Below are positions 9,167 through 18,158 of a DNA stretch of 64,000 nucleotides, in pieces (position 1 is the stretch's first letter; each line of letters begins with the position of its first letter). Source of the stretch: Comamonas sp. BIGb0152 (GTDB taxonomy: Bacteria; Pseudomonadota; Gammaproteobacteria; Burkholderiales; Burkholderiaceae_C). Both the position numbers and the translations under genes were made by a program. Under the pieces are notes generated by a model. That model was not told where the DNA came from. It did not search any database and saw only the letters and a list, made by a program, of their open reading frames with translations. Location of the stretch: positions 393,897-457,896 of the forward strand of contig NZ_JANUDY010000004.1 of the NCBI RefSeq assembly GCF_024809975.1, given 5' to 3'.

Positions 9167-10431
9167 ACCGCTACCCCCTCCTTCTTGAACAGGTCACGAA
9201 ACACCGGGTAAATATCGCCGGCCTCTGCCACCTTGCGCATGGCGAAGTGCGGGAACAGCGGCAAGAGCTGGCTGTATTCCTCCCAGAGGCTTTGCTCTTG
9301 CGGCACCACTTGCACATAGGCAAAGTAGCGCACCAGGGGCAGGATCTTGTCAGCGAGCAGGCTGCGGCAGTTGCCACCATCGTCGCCAAAGTTGTCGCCG
9401 TCGCTGGCCTGGGCCACGTAGATGTTCCAGTCCGCTACCGGGTAGCGTGCACGGATGGTCTGCTCCAGCAGCACCAGCGCGCTGCTGACCACGGTGCCGC
9501 CGCTCTCGGTGGAATGGAAGAACTCGTCCTCGCCCACCTCGGCCGCCTGGGTATGGTGGCGGATGAAGACGATGTCGATCTTCTCGTAATGGCGCGTGAG
9601 GAACAGGTACAGCAGGATGAAAAAGCGCTTGGCCAGGTCCTTGCGCGCCTGGTCCATCGAGCCCGATACATCCATCACGCAAAACATCACCGCCTGGCTG
9701 CTGGGCTCGGGGACCTTGGTGCGGCTGCGAAAGCGCAGATCCAGCGGATCGAGAAAAGCCACCTTGCCCATGCGCGCCTGCAGCCCGGCGATGCGCTGCT
9801 GCAGCTCGGCCAGGGCTTCGCTGGTGCCGTCGTCCTGCGCCAGCAGCTCAGCCAGCGCGTCTTCCAGCGCCTTGAGTTCGCGGTTTGGTGCCTTGGTCAA
9901 GGCAATGCGCCGGCCCAGCGCACCGCGCATGGTGCGCAGCACGGCCAGGTTGTGCGGCGTGCCATCGTGGCTGTAGCCGGCGCGGCGCGTCTTGTACTGC
10001 AAGGTGCTGGCCATGTGGGTGCGCAGCAGGCGCGGCAGGGCCAGGTCTTCAAAGAACAGCTCCATGAACTCTTCCTTGGTCAGGGTGAACGTGAAGTCGT
10101 CTTCGCCCTCGCCGCCGTCACTGGCCTGGGAGCCGCCACCGCCTGCGCCACCCTGGGGCCGGGCAATGCGGTCGCCTCGCACATGCTCGGTATTGCCCGG
10201 GTGCACGGTGTCGCGCACCCCCCCCTGCCCATGGTGAAAGCTGGGCTCCTGGATGTCCTTGCGCGGGATGGTGATGTTCTCGGCCTGCTCGATGTGCCGG
10301 ATGTCGCGCTTGGCAACAGCGCGGCGCACCGCATCGGCAATCTGCGCCTTGTAGCGGCGCACAAAGCGCTCGCGGTTGCCTACCGACTTGTTCTTGCCGG
10401 CGAGCCTGCGGTCGATGATTTGCAATGCCAT
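9163..10431 (-). CDS. yeaH: DUF444 family protein (YeaH/YhbH), von Willebrand A-like
   Basis: A 422-residue protein. The ATG at 10431 has a GGGGGGCAGAG ribosome site; the open frame extends nine codons further but starts poorly. It begins MALQIIDRRLAGKNKSVGNRERFVRRYK as YeaH does. A vWA-type fold carries the MIDAS-like DVSGSM (about residue 255) and an aspartate/His-rich strand FIRHHTQAAEV. A Gly-rich linker lies near residues 90-110. It lies between prkA and spoVR, with 57 bp after the prkA stop and a 4-base overlap with spoVR. Known partners in enterobacteria are the kinase YeaG and YcgB-type SpoVR. Confidence 0.94.
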   Translation of the reverse strand: MALQIIDRRLAGKNKSVGNRERFVRRYKAQIADAVRRAVAKRDIRHIEQAENITIPRKDIQEPSFHHGQGGVRDTVHPGNTEHVRGDRIARPQGGAGGGGSQASDGGEGEDDFTFTLTKEEFMELFFEDLALPRLLRTHMASTLQYKTRRAGYSHDGTPHNLAVLRTMRGALGRRIALTKAPNRELKALEDALAELLAQDDGTSEALAELQQRIAGLQARMGKVAFLDPLDLRFRSRTKVPEPSSQAVMFCVMDVSGSMDQARKDLAKRFFILLYLFLTRHYEKIDIVFIRHHTQAAEVGEDEFFHSTESGGTVVSSALVLLEQTIRARYPVADWNIYVAQASDGDNFGDDGGNCRSLLADKILPLVRYFAYVQVVPQEQSLWEEYSQLLPLFPHFAMRKVAEAGDIYPVFRDLFKKEGVAV

Positions 10432-10488
10432 CTCTGCCCCCCATGCATGGCCCGGCACGTTCGGTGCCGGCTTGCCGTTCTCAATGCC

Positions 10489-12411
10489 TCAGCTGCTCTT
10501 GCGCACGCGCAGGTACCATTCGCACAGCAGGCGTACCTGCTTGGGCGTGTAGCCCTTGGCCTCCATGCGGGTGACGAAATCCTCGTGCTTGCGCGCGTCC
10601 TCGGCGCTGGCCTTGGCGTTGAAGCTGATGACCGGCAGCAGCTCTTCGGTGTTGGAGAACATCTTTTTCTCGATCACCAGGCGCAGCTTTTCGTAGCTGG
10701 TCCAGCTGGGGTTCTTGCCCTGGTTGTTGGCACGCGCACGCAGCACAAAGTTGACGATCTCGTTGCGGAAATCCTTGGCATTGGCAATGCCGGCGGGCTT
10801 TTCCACCTTCTCCAGCTCGGCGTTGAGCGCGTTGCGGTCAAACACCTCGCCGGTGTCGGTGTCGCGGTACTCGCTGTCCTGGATCCAGTAGTCGGCGTAG
10901 GTGACGTAGCGGTCGAAGATGTTCTGCCCGTACTCGCTGTAGCTTTCCAGATAGGCGGTCTGGATTTCCTTGCCGATGAACTCGGCGTAATGCGGCGAGA
11001 GGTACTCCTTGATGTAGCTGGTATAGCGGGTCTCCAGCTCGGCAGGAAACTGCTCGCGTTCGATCTGCTGCTCCAGCACATACATCAGGTGCACCGGGTT
11101 GGCCGCCACCTCGGTGCTGTCGTAGTTGAACACCTTGGACAGGATCTTGAAGGCAAAGCGCGTGGAGATGCCCGACATGCCCTCGTCCACGCCCGCGTAG
11201 TCGCGGTACTCCTGGTAGCTCTTGGCGCGCGGGTCGGTGTCCTTGAGGCTTTCGCCGTCGTAGACCTGCATCTTGCTGAAGATGCTGGAGTTCTCGGGCT
11301 CCTTCAGGCGCGTGAGCGCCGCAAACTGCGCCATCATCTTGAGCGTGCCCGGCGCACACACGGCACTGGCCAGCGAGGACTCGCGGATCAGCTTTTCGTA
11401 GATGCGTACTTCCTCGGACACACGCAGGCAGTACGGCACCTTGACGATGTAGACGCGGTCGAGAAAAGCTTCGTTGTTGCGGTTGTTGCGAAAGGCCTTC
11501 CACTCGCTCTCGTTGCTGTGGGCGAGCACGATGCCATCAAAGGGAATGGCGCCAAAGCCTTCCGTACCCTTGTAATTGCCCTCCTGCGTGGCCGTGAGCA
11601 GCGGATGCAGCACCTTGATGGGCGCCTTGAACATTTCGACGAACTCCAGCAGGCCCTGGTTGGCCAGGCACAGGCCGCCCGAGTAGCTGTAGGCGTCGGT
11701 GTCATCCTGGGCAAAGTTCTCCAGCTTGCGGATGTCTACCTTGCCGACCAGGCTGGAGATGTCCTGGTTGTTCTCGTCGCCGGGCTCGGTCTTGGCCACG
11801 CCCACCTGGCGCGAGATGCTGGGGTAGCGCTTGACGACCCGGAACTGGCGGATGTCGCCGCCGTACTCCTCCAGGCGCTTAACGGCCCAGGGCGAGAGCA
11901 CATGGTTGAGGCAGCGGCGCGGAATGCCGAACTGCTCTTCGAGCACCGGGCCATCCTCCACCGCATCGAACAGGCCCAGCGGTGATTCGTTGACGGGCGA
12001 GCCCTTGAGAGCGTAGAACGGCACTTTCTGAATCAGGTACTTCAGGCGCTCGGCGATGGAGCTCTTGCCGCCCCCCACGGGGCCCAGCAGGTAGAGGATC
12101 TGCTTGCGCTCTTCCAGGCCCTGGGCGGCATGGCGGAAGAAGCTCACCACCTGCTCAATGGCGTCTTCCATGCCGTAGAACTCTGCAAACGCGGGATAGC
12201 GGCGGATCACCTTGTTGGCAAACAGGCGAGAGAGGTGCGGATCATTGCGGGTATCGGTCATCTCCGGCTCGCCGATGGCGGCCAGCATGCGGTGCGCAGC
12301 CCCCTCGTAGACCATGGGGTCACGCTGGCACAGAACAAGAAACTCGTCGAGCGACATTTCCTCTTCGCGCAGACGCACGTAGCGGGCGGCAGAGTTGCTG
12401 ATGACATCCAT
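10489..12411 (-). CDS. prkA: PrkA family serine protein kinase / AAA ATPase
   Basis: A 640-residue PrkA (YeaG) homologue. The ATG at 12411 follows a GGAGG site; the upstream extension is spurious. An N-terminal AAA-like domain carries the Walker A LLGPVGGGKSS (about residue 105-115), followed by YALKGSPVNESPLGLF and the ILAHSNESEWKAFRNN segment. The C-terminal domain matches the PrkA kinase region. The family is a Ser/Thr kinase acting in stationary phase and nitrogen or acid stress. It leads a three-gene operon with yeaH and spoVR. A short palindromic repeat lies about 50 bp upstream of the start and may sit in the promoter. Confidence 0.95.
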   Translation of the reverse strand: MDVISNSAARYVRLREEEMSLDEFLVLCQRDPMVYEGAAHRMLAAIGEPEMTDTRNDPHLSRLFANKVIRRYPAFAEFYGMEDAIEQVVSFFRHAAQGLEERKQILYLLGPVGGGKSSIAERLKYLIQKVPFYALKGSPVNESPLGLFDAVEDGPVLEEQFGIPRRCLNHVLSPWAVKRLEEYGGDIRQFRVVKRYPSISRQVGVAKTEPGDENNQDISSLVGKVDIRKLENFAQDDTDAYSYSGGLCLANQGLLEFVEMFKAPIKVLHPLLTATQEGNYKGTEGFGAIPFDGIVLAHSNESEWKAFRNNRNNEAFLDRVYIVKVPYCLRVSEEVRIYEKLIRESSLASAVCAPGTLKMMAQFAALTRLKEPENSSIFSKMQVYDGESLKDTDPRAKSYQEYRDYAGVDEGMSGISTRFAFKILSKVFNYDSTEVAANPVHLMYVLEQQIEREQFPAELETRYTSYIKEYLSPHYAEFIGKEIQTAYLESYSEYGQNIFDRYVTYADYWIQDSEYRDTDTGEVFDRNALNAELEKVEKPAGIANAKDFRNEIVNFVLRARANNQGKNPSWTSYEKLRLVIEKKMFSNTEELLPVISFNAKASAEDARKHEDFVTRMEAKGYTPKQVRLLCEWYLRVRKSS

Positions 12412-12461
12412 ACGACCTCCGTGGCGGCACCAAAGGGGCTGACCATGCCGCAAAGTTGTTA

Positions 12462-12538
12462 GGGACCCTCTGCAAAACTCCCGGTGGTGGTCTGAACGCG
12501 TCCATACCATTTAGCGAGGGTTTTGCAGTGCCTCCCTA
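12462..12538. repeat. Short palindromic element, internally deleted copy
   Basis: About 77 bp bounded by imperfect inverted ends: GGGACCCTCTGCAAAACTC on the left and GAGGGTTTTGCAGTGCCTCCC on the right, each flanked by TA (TTAG / CTAG context). Ends and the inner TGGTCTGAACGCG and GTCCAT blocks match the longer copy at 48325-48485. Compared with that copy about 80 bp is missing from the middle. It lies upstream of prkA. Confidence 0.75.
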
Positions 12539-12739
12539 GGCATCCGTTATCGTGACTTGGTTTTAGCACCTTACGTCCGCTTTGACCAGATCACATGTCC
12601 TACACAGGGATGTCCACAATGCAGGCAATATTTCTGGTTACGGCGCCAGCACCCGCGCCGGGCCTGAAAGAGGCCCGCAGACCTCCGGATTTGCACGCAG
12701 CGAGGGGCCGCCATTGCGGTGCCAGACGGCGCCCCCGCA

Positions 12740-12795
12740 TCGTCATAAAAACGACACAGCAGCGTCATACCACTGCCATCCGAGCCACCGATACT
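12740..12795 (+). promoter_or_regulatory. Tandem Pho box and candidate -10 for phoX
   Basis: Four half-sites lie exactly 11 bp apart: GTCAT (12742), GACAC (12753), GTCAT (12764) and GCCAT (12775). The second pair with its spacer, 12764-12779, matches 13 of 16 positions of the enterobacterial Pho box core. A candidate -10 GATACT starts 10 bp after the last repeat (12790). Spacing and position are those of a PhoB-activated promoter, fitting the phosphatase gene downstream. Confidence 0.65.
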
Positions 12796-12886
12796 CCGTG
12801 CGCACCACAGAGCATGTTGGCCCGGATTTCTCATGGGCCTCTGTGGTGCATCCAAACACCACATAACATCCCACGGAGTTACCGAT

Positions 12887-14824
12887 ATGAGCGCAGTGCT
12901 GACCTCGCGTCGCCGTCTTTTGCAATTTCTGGGCAGCGCACCATTGCTGCCTTTGTCCGGCTCCCTGTCTGCAGCAGGCCTGCTGACCGCCTGCGGCGGT
13001 GGTGGTGATGACGATGGCCCAACGGCCCCCTTCAAGTCGCTGAGCTTCTCCAACATGGCCGCGCCCAACCTGAGCAACCCGGCAGCGATGGCGACCACTT
13101 CGACCACCGCGGTGATGACCATTCTGTACGCCGACGACAGCAAGCGCGAAGTAGCGCTGGCCTATGAATCCTTCTTTGTCACCGGCGACATGGTGGCCGA
13201 CGGCAAGGGCGGCAAGATCCTCGCTGGCGGCTACTACGACATCAACAACCAGCCCATCATGGACAAGTCGGTGCCCGGCAGCGAGCGCCATTTCTTCTCT
13301 GACTGCCCCGATGGCTCCTCGATCGTCCAGGTTGCCGATGCCAAGGTCGACGGCGTCAAGGGCAAGCCCGTGTTTGCCGTGGTGCAGTTCGAATACGCCT
13401 CCAAAGACCTGTCGGGCGCCGATGCCTACGGCACCCTGCCCTCGCCCATTGCCGTGCTGACCCTGGACCAGAACCAGGACACCGGCAAGCTGAGCCTGGT
13501 CAAGTACCACAACGTCGATATGTCCAAGGCCCACGGCCTGTGGATCACCTGCGGCGCCAGCCTCTCGCCCTGGAACACCCACCTGTCCAGCGAAGAGTAC
13601 GAGCCCGATGCCTTCACCGCTGCCAGCTCGGCCCAGTTCAAGGCCTTCAGCAAGCACGTGTTTGGCAACGAGACCACGGCCAACCCTTACCACTACGGCC
13701 ACCTGCCTGAGATCACCGTCAACAAGGACGGCACCGGCTCGGTCAAGAAGCACTACTGCCTGGGTCGCATCTCGCACGAGCTGATCCATGTGATGCCCGA
13801 CAACCGCACCGCGCTGATGGGCGATGACTACACCAACGGCGGCCTGTTCATGTTTGTGGCCGACAAGGAAAAAGACCTGTCCGCCGGCAACCTGTATGTC
13901 GCGCATTACACCGATGTGCTGACCGACACCTCGACCGCCAAGATGGAGTGGATCCACCTGGGCCATGCCACCAGCGCCGAGATCGAAGCGCTGGCGAACA
14001 GCGTCAAGCCGACCGACATCATGGAGTCGCTGACCACCGACCCGAAAGATGCCAGCTACACCGCCGTGTTCCTGGACGGCAAGGCCGCCTGGCTCAAGCT
14101 CAAGCCCGGCATGGAGAAGGCGGCAGCCTTCCTCGAAACCCACCGCTACGCCAACCTCGTCGGCGGCTCGATGGCCTTTACCAAGATGGAAGGCACCACC
14201 GTCAACATCAAGGACAAGGTCGCCTACTCGGCGCTGGCCAACATCCAGACCTCGATGATCAACGGCGACAAGGCCTGGAATGCCAAGCACAACGTGAGCT
14301 TCCCCAAGACCGTGAAGGCGGGCGGCGTGCTGGCCCACAACCTGGGCGGCGGCATCAAGGACCGCCAGGGCGCCACCATCAACAGCGAATGGGTGCCACA
14401 GCAATCGCACATGCTGATGATGGGCGAGGACATTGCCGCTGACGCACTGGGCAACACCTCCAACCCTGACAAGGTCGCCAGCCCGGACAACCTGAAGTTC
14501 TCCGAAAAAATGCGCACCCTGTTCATCGGTGAAGACAGCGGCAACCACGTGAACAACTTCCTGTGGGCCTACAACGCCGACACCAAGCAGCTCTCGCGCA
14601 TTCTGTCGACCCCTGCCGGCGCAGAATCCACCGGCCTGCATGCCGTGGATGAGGCCAACGGCTGGACCTACATCATGAGCAACTTCCAGCACCCCGGTGA
14701 CTGGAGCGCGTTGCATGCCAAGATCAAGGACCAGCTCGATCCGCTGATCAACGCCAACTACAAGAACAAGTTTGGCGCCTCGGTGGGTTACCTGACCGGC
14801 ACGCCACAAGCGGTCAAGTTGTAA
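12887..14824 (+). CDS. phoX: PhoX-family alkaline phosphatase, Tat-exported lipoprotein
   Basis: A 645-residue PhoX (DUF839) protein. The chosen ATG has GGAG upstream. The N-terminus has a twin-arginine signal (SRRRLLQFLG) followed by a hydrophobic stretch and the lipobox LLTACGGG, so it should be Tat-translocated and lipid-anchored at about Cys37. Conserved blocks include the YPD-like ILYADDSKREV, HGLWITCGASLSPWNTHLSSEEYEPDAF (about residues 218-245, with the Cys and Glu ligands of the Fe/Ca cluster), YCLGRISHELIHVMPDNRTALMGDDYTNGG and FIGEDSGNHVNNFLW. PhoX enzymes release phosphate from organic esters in the periplasm or at the cell surface. The tandem Pho box upstream supports phosphate-starvation control. 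Confidence 0.9.
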   Translation: MSAVLTSRRRLLQFLGSAPLLPLSGSLSAAGLLTACGGGGDDDGPTAPFKSLSFSNMAAPNLSNPAAMATTSTTAVMTILYADDSKREVALAYESFFVTGDMVADGKGGKILAGGYYDINNQPIMDKSVPGSERHFFSDCPDGSSIVQVADAKVDGVKGKPVFAVVQFEYASKDLSGADAYGTLPSPIAVLTLDQNQDTGKLSLVKYHNVDMSKAHGLWITCGASLSPWNTHLSSEEYEPDAFTAASSAQFKAFSKHVFGNETTANPYHYGHLPEITVNKDGTGSVKKHYCLGRISHELIHVMPDNRTALMGDDYTNGGLFMFVADKEKDLSAGNLYVAHYTDVLTDTSTAKMEWIHLGHATSAEIEALANSVKPTDIMESLTTDPKDASYTAVFLDGKAAWLKLKPGMEKAAAFLETHRYANLVGGSMAFTKMEGTTVNIKDKVAYSALANIQTSMINGDKAWNAKHNVSFPKTVKAGGVLAHNLGGGIKDRQGATINSEWVPQQSHMLMMGEDIAADALGNTSNPDKVASPDNLKFSEKMRTLFIGEDSGNHVNNFLWAYNADTKQLSRILSTPAGAESTGLHAVDEANGWTYIMSNFQHPGDWSALHAKIKDQLDPLINANYKNKFGASVGYLTGTPQAVKL

Positions 14825-14874
14825 GCCCGTTCAGAGAGCGCGTGGCCACTCGCGCGCTCTCTGCAAAAACAGCC

Positions 14875-14901
14875 ATGCCATCCAACCGGATGGCATTTTT
14901 C
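14875..14901. terminator. Terminator between phoX and trxC
   Basis: A perfect 9-bp stem ATGCCATCC/GGATGGCAT with an AACC loop followed by TTTT on the plus strand, and a run giving TTTTT on the minus side after GGCTG. A second GC-rich stem (CAGAGAGCGCG/CGCGCTCTCTG) lies at 14831-14863. These separate the convergent phoX and trxC. Confidence 0.75.
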
Positions 14902-14915
14902 ATGGGCAAGCGCAG

Positions 14916-15353
14916 TTACAGAACCGACTGCAACCAGCGCACGATCTCGCCCGGCGGCATCGCGCCGGAGATGCGCGCGGCCTCATGCCCGCCTTTGAAC
15001 ACCACCATGGTCGGGATGCTGCGGATGTTGAAGGGCTGGGCCACATGGGGATAGGCCTCGGTATCGAGCTTGGCAAAGCGCAGCCGGGGCTCCAGCTGCT
15101 TGGCCGCCTGGGCGTAGCCCGGGGCCATCTGCAGGCAGGGGCCGCACCAGGGTGCCCAAAAATCGACCACCACGGGGATATGGTTGCGCCCCAGCTGCTT
15201 GGCAAAGCTGTCAGCATCCAGCGCCACCGGTTCGCCGCTAAACAAGGGCTGGTGGCAGCTGCCGCAATCGGGCTGCTGGGCCCACTGCGCGCGCTGCACG
15301 CGGTTGGTGGTATGGCAATGGGGGCACACAATGTGCAAGCTGTCTTCGGTCAT
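14916..15353 (-). CDS. trxC: Thioredoxin 2 (zinc-containing)
   Basis: A 145-residue thioredoxin with an N-terminal zinc ribbon: CPHC at residues 10-13 and CGSC at about 31-34 provide the four Cys ligands. The thioredoxin fold follows with active site WCGPC (about residues 69-73) and the cis-Pro loop RSIPTMVVF. This architecture defines TrxC, a cytosolic disulfide reductase induced by oxidative stress in enterobacteria. It is transcribed toward phoX and separated from it by a terminator. Confidence 0.95.
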   Translation of the reverse strand: MTEDSLHIVCPHCHTTNRVQRAQWAQQPDCGSCHQPLFSGEPVALDADSFAKQLGRNHIPVVVDFWAPWCGPCLQMAPGYAQAAKQLEPRLRFAKLDTEAYPHVAQPFNIRSIPTMVVFKGGHEAARISGAMPPGEIVRWLQSVL

Positions 15354-15422
15354 GGGGCAATCTCCTGCTGCCCATCATAGGCAGCGATGCAAACGGCCAG
15401 TTGCAGGCCAGAGCCGCATATT

Positions 15423-16283
15423 TCAAGCCAGAGAGAGCAGCACCGGCTGGTGGTCGGACAGCTGCGTGGCGCTGTCGCTGTGCCAGGCCCGCACCTGGCC
15501 GCGCAGGCTGTCGCTGACCAGCACAAAATCACAGGCCACTGGCGCAGGGCCCCAAGTACGGTCAAACACACAGAAGGTGGCTGGCTGCGGTGCATTCCCA
15601 TGCAGCAGCGGCCAGCTGTCATGCCACAGCGGCGAGCCATCGGCCTGGGCAGCCACCAGGGCGGCATAGGCGGCCTCGCCAGCGTGCATGTTGAAGTCTC
15701 CGCACAGCACCGCATGCGGGGTGTGCACGGGGGTGGTATAGGGCGTGGCAGCGGATGCAGCACCGGGCGGTTCCTGCAATTGCGCCAGTGCCTCAGCATG
15801 GATGGCCCGCAAGGCCTGCACCTGCGCCAGGCGTTGGCTGGGGCTGTGGTATTCCAGGTGGGTGCACATCACCCGCACCAGGCCCAGGGCTGGGTCGCGC
15901 ACCGTTACCACCAGGCAGCCCCGGGGCATGCTCACTACGCCGGCCTCGGCCCGCCAGGGCAGGCGGTGCTGCGCTACCTCGGCCACCGGCAAGCGGCTGG
16001 CCACCACATTGCCAAAGCGGCGGCGCTGGCCGTTGGCATCAAAGCCATCGGTGGTGGCGCCAAAAAACAGCTGCCAACCCGGCAGCAGTGCCTGCAGCTG
16101 CGCCAACTGGTCACCCGGGGTACCCGCCAGCGCGCCGTGGCCCACGGCCACTTCCTGCAGGCACAGCACATCGATGCCGCCTGCGCTGTCGCCCATGGCC
16201 AGCGCATGGCGCACGATGCGCGCCGGATCGGCCAGGCCATCGAGGCCGCAGCACCATTGCACATTCCAGGTCAGTATTTGCAT
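15423..16283 (-). CDS. Endonuclease/exonuclease/phosphatase (EEP) family protein
   Basis: A 286-residue EEP-fold protein. Motifs in order are ILTWNVQWC with the first Asn (residues 3-11), LCLQEVAVG with the metal-binding Glu (about 41-49), CTHLEYHS (about 140), GDFNMHAGE (about 195) and the terminal SDHQPVLLSL (about 275-284) with the catalytic Asp-His. These are all active-site residues for divalent-metal phosphoester hydrolysis. No signal peptide is seen. The substrate could be nucleic acid, a sphingolipid-like ester or an inositol phosphate; the sequence does not decide. Confidence 0.85.
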   Translation of the reverse strand: MQILTWNVQWCCGLDGLADPARIVRHALAMGDSAGGIDVLCLQEVAVGHGALAGTPGDQLAQLQALLPGWQLFFGATTDGFDANGQRRRFGNVVASRLPVAEVAQHRLPWRAEAGVVSMPRGCLVVTVRDPALGLVRVMCTHLEYHSPSQRLAQVQALRAIHAEALAQLQEPPGAASAATPYTTPVHTPHAVLCGDFNMHAGEAAYAALVAAQADGSPLWHDSWPLLHGNAPQPATFCVFDRTWGPAPVACDFVLVSDSLRGQVRAWHSDSATQLSDHQPVLLSLA

Positions 16284-16346
16284 GTGGAGAACTTTGTGGA
16301 TAACGGCAGCGCCGGTTGCCCAAGATTGTGCAGCAACCGCGATGCC

Positions 16347-17069
16347 TCAGGCAGGCACGGTGCTGGCGTGCTGCGGCAGGTAGCTCGGCCTGTCCGCCGT
16401 CATCCCGCTTTTGACGTGCTGCGTCAACGCATCGGCCAGCACCTCATCAGAGCCCGATTCGAGCGCATCGAGTGCGCGCCCCACGATCTCCTGCGGGCTG
16501 GACTTGGGCGCATCCAGCCCCCGTGTCAGGTCCGTATCCACATAGCCCATGTGCAGGCCCAGCACTTGCGTCTTTTGTGCGGCCAACTCATAGCGCAAGG
16601 AGTTGGTCAGCGACCAGGCAGCGGACTTGCTGGCCGAATAGGCGGCCAGCTCGCTGCCGTTTACCCACGATGCGACCGACAACACATTGAGCAGCCCACC
16701 GCCGCCCTGGGCCGCGAGAATGGGCGCAAAGGCCTTGCTCATGCGCAGCACCGCGAAGAAGTTGGTCTCGAAGATGCGCCGTGCGACCTCTTCGCTGTCT
16801 GCGGCAAGAAACCCGCCTGGCTGGGCGATGCCGGCATTGTTGATCACCAAGCTGACATCCGAGGCCTGCGCGGCGGCAGCCGCCACGTCCTCAGGGCTGT
16901 TGACATCCAGACGCAGCGGATAGACACCGGCTTGTGGGGTGATGGTGGCAGGATCACGCGCAGCGGCGTAGACCTTGCGGGCGCCCCGAGCGAGCAACTC
17001 GCGGACAAAGGCCTGGCCAATGCCCCGGTTGGCACCGGAGACAAGAACAACAGCGTTTTCAATTTTCAT
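16347..17069 (-). CDS. Short-chain dehydrogenase/reductase
   Basis: A 240-residue classical SDR. The ATG at 17069 is preferred (GGAG 8 bases upstream); an in-frame TTG lies four codons earlier. The nucleotide motif is VSGANRGIGQAF (about 10-21), NNAG is present (about 82-85), and the active site is Ser (SVASW) with YSASKSAAW, i.e. the Y-x-x-x-K pair. The R in AAARDP after beta-2 suggests NADPH preference. It follows the zinc-type oxidoreductase gene and the TetR gene on the same strand and probably belongs to that operon. Confidence 0.88.
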   Translation of the reverse strand: MKIENAVVLVSGANRGIGQAFVRELLARGARKVYAAARDPATITPQAGVYPLRLDVNSPEDVAAAAAQASDVSLVINNAGIAQPGGFLAADSEEVARRIFETNFFAVLRMSKAFAPILAAQGGGGLLNVLSVASWVNGSELAAYSASKSAAWSLTNSLRYELAAQKTQVLGLHMGYVDTDLTRGLDAPKSSPQEIVGRALDALESGSDEVLADALTQHVKSGMTADRPSYLPQHASTVPA

Positions 17070-17105
17070 AGGAATCTCCAAGTTTTCTGAGGGGAGGAAA
17101 TGCGC

Positions 17106-18107
17106 TCACTTGCGCTTGATGACGACTTTGCCTTTGGCATGGCCCGCGTCCACGTAGGCCAGTGCTTCGTTGGTGGCGTCGAACGGAAAGACGCGGTCCA
17201 CCACCGGGCGGATAGCGCCGGATTCGATGAGCGCGGTGATCTCGCGCAGCTGCGGGCCATTCGCGGTCATGAACAGGAACGCGTAGCCAACACCCCGTTT
17301 TTGAGCCCTGCGCCGAATGCCCGCACTCAACATCCGCATCACCCATTGGACGAATCCGGAAGCAGCGATCGCTCTGCCGAAGTCGGGGTCGGGTGGGCCG
17401 GAAATGGAGATCAGCTTTCCACCGCTGTGGAGCACGCGCAGGGAGGCATCGAGCGTCTTGCCGTTCTGGCTGTGGAGCACCACGTCGTAGCCGTGCAAGA
17501 GGTCTTCGACGTGCTGCGCCCGGTAGTCGATGACGATATCCGCACCCAAACTTTTGACGAAGTCCGCGTTGGCTGCACTGGCGGTCGTGGCCACCGTGGC
17601 GCCCAGGTGCTTGGCCAGCTGGATAGCGAAGCTGCCCACACCGCCCGAGCCCGCTTGAATGAACACCTGCTGGCCGGGGGCCAATGCGGCTTTCTCGACC
17701 AGGGCCTGCCATGCCGTTAAACCCACCAAGGGGATGGAGGCCGCTTGCTCCATCGTCAGGCCCTGGGGTTTGAGCGCCAGTGACGCCTCTTTGACGGCTA
17801 CAAACTCCGCAAAGCTGCCGATGCGCAAATCATCGAGCCGCGCATAGACCGCATCGCCCAATTTGAATTTGCGCACCCGCGCTCCGACTTGGACCACCAC
17901 ACCCGCCACATCGTGGCCCAAGATGAGGGGCAGGCGATAAGGCAAGATGCGTTTGAACTCGCCATGGCTGATCTTGGCGTCCAGCTGGTTGACGCCGGCG
18001 GCATACACCTCCACCAACACCTCATCCTCACGCAGTGGCGGCATACCGACATCTGCCAGCCGCAAGGCCGGCCGGCTGGCATAGCGGTCCAGAACAAATG
18101 CCTTCAT
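17106..18107 (-). CDS. Quinone oxidoreductase-like alcohol dehydrogenase (MDR superfamily)
   Basis: A 333-residue medium-chain dehydrogenase/reductase. The N-terminal GroES-like domain includes EVYAAGVNQLDAKISHGEF and GHDVAGVVVQVG (about 62-74). The NADP Rossmann motif is AGSGGVGSFAIQLAKHLG (about 152-169). The catalytic-zinc Cys/His set of true alcohol dehydrogenases is absent, so it belongs with zeta-crystallin/QOR-like NADPH:quinone or enone reductases. It lies between a TetR gene and an SDR gene, with an operator-like palindrome just upstream at 18120. Confidence 0.88.
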   Translation of the reverse strand: MKAFVLDRYASRPALRLADVGMPPLREDEVLVEVYAAGVNQLDAKISHGEFKRILPYRLPLILGHDVAGVVVQVGARVRKFKLGDAVYARLDDLRIGSFAEFVAVKEASLALKPQGLTMEQAASIPLVGLTAWQALVEKAALAPGQQVFIQAGSGGVGSFAIQLAKHLGATVATTASAANADFVKSLGADIVIDYRAQHVEDLLHGYDVVLHSQNGKTLDASLRVLHSGGKLISISGPPDPDFGRAIAASGFVQWVMRMLSAGIRRRAQKRGVGYAFLFMTANGPQLREITALIESGAIRPVVDRVFPFDATNEALAYVDAGHAKGKVVIKRK

Positions 18108-18119
18108 ATTTCTTCTTTC

Positions 18120-18137
18120 ATATGACGATCATCATAT
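18120..18137. promoter_or_regulatory. Candidate TetR operator upstream of the oxidoreductase gene
   Basis: ATATGACGATCATCATAT is a near-perfect 18-bp palindrome (one mismatched pair) in the short gap between the TetR gene and the oxidoreductase gene. Its ATGA....CATCAT core recurs at the TetR start (18769-18782). Confidence 0.5.
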
Positions 18138-18158
18138 TAAATGATAAAAAAAACAGCG

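Noticed and set aside
9103..11985. A 960-codon open frame opposite spoVR, yeaH and prkA.
   Set aside because: It spans three well-supported genes on the other strand, has repetitive His/Leu/Gly composition and no recognisable domain; GC-rich codon bias keeps the frame open.
12743..14809. A 688-codon open frame opposite phoX.
   Set aside because: It is the antisense shadow of phoX: the plus-strand frame has full PhoX motifs, a Tat signal and a ribosome site, while the minus frame has low-complexity Gly/His/Val composition.
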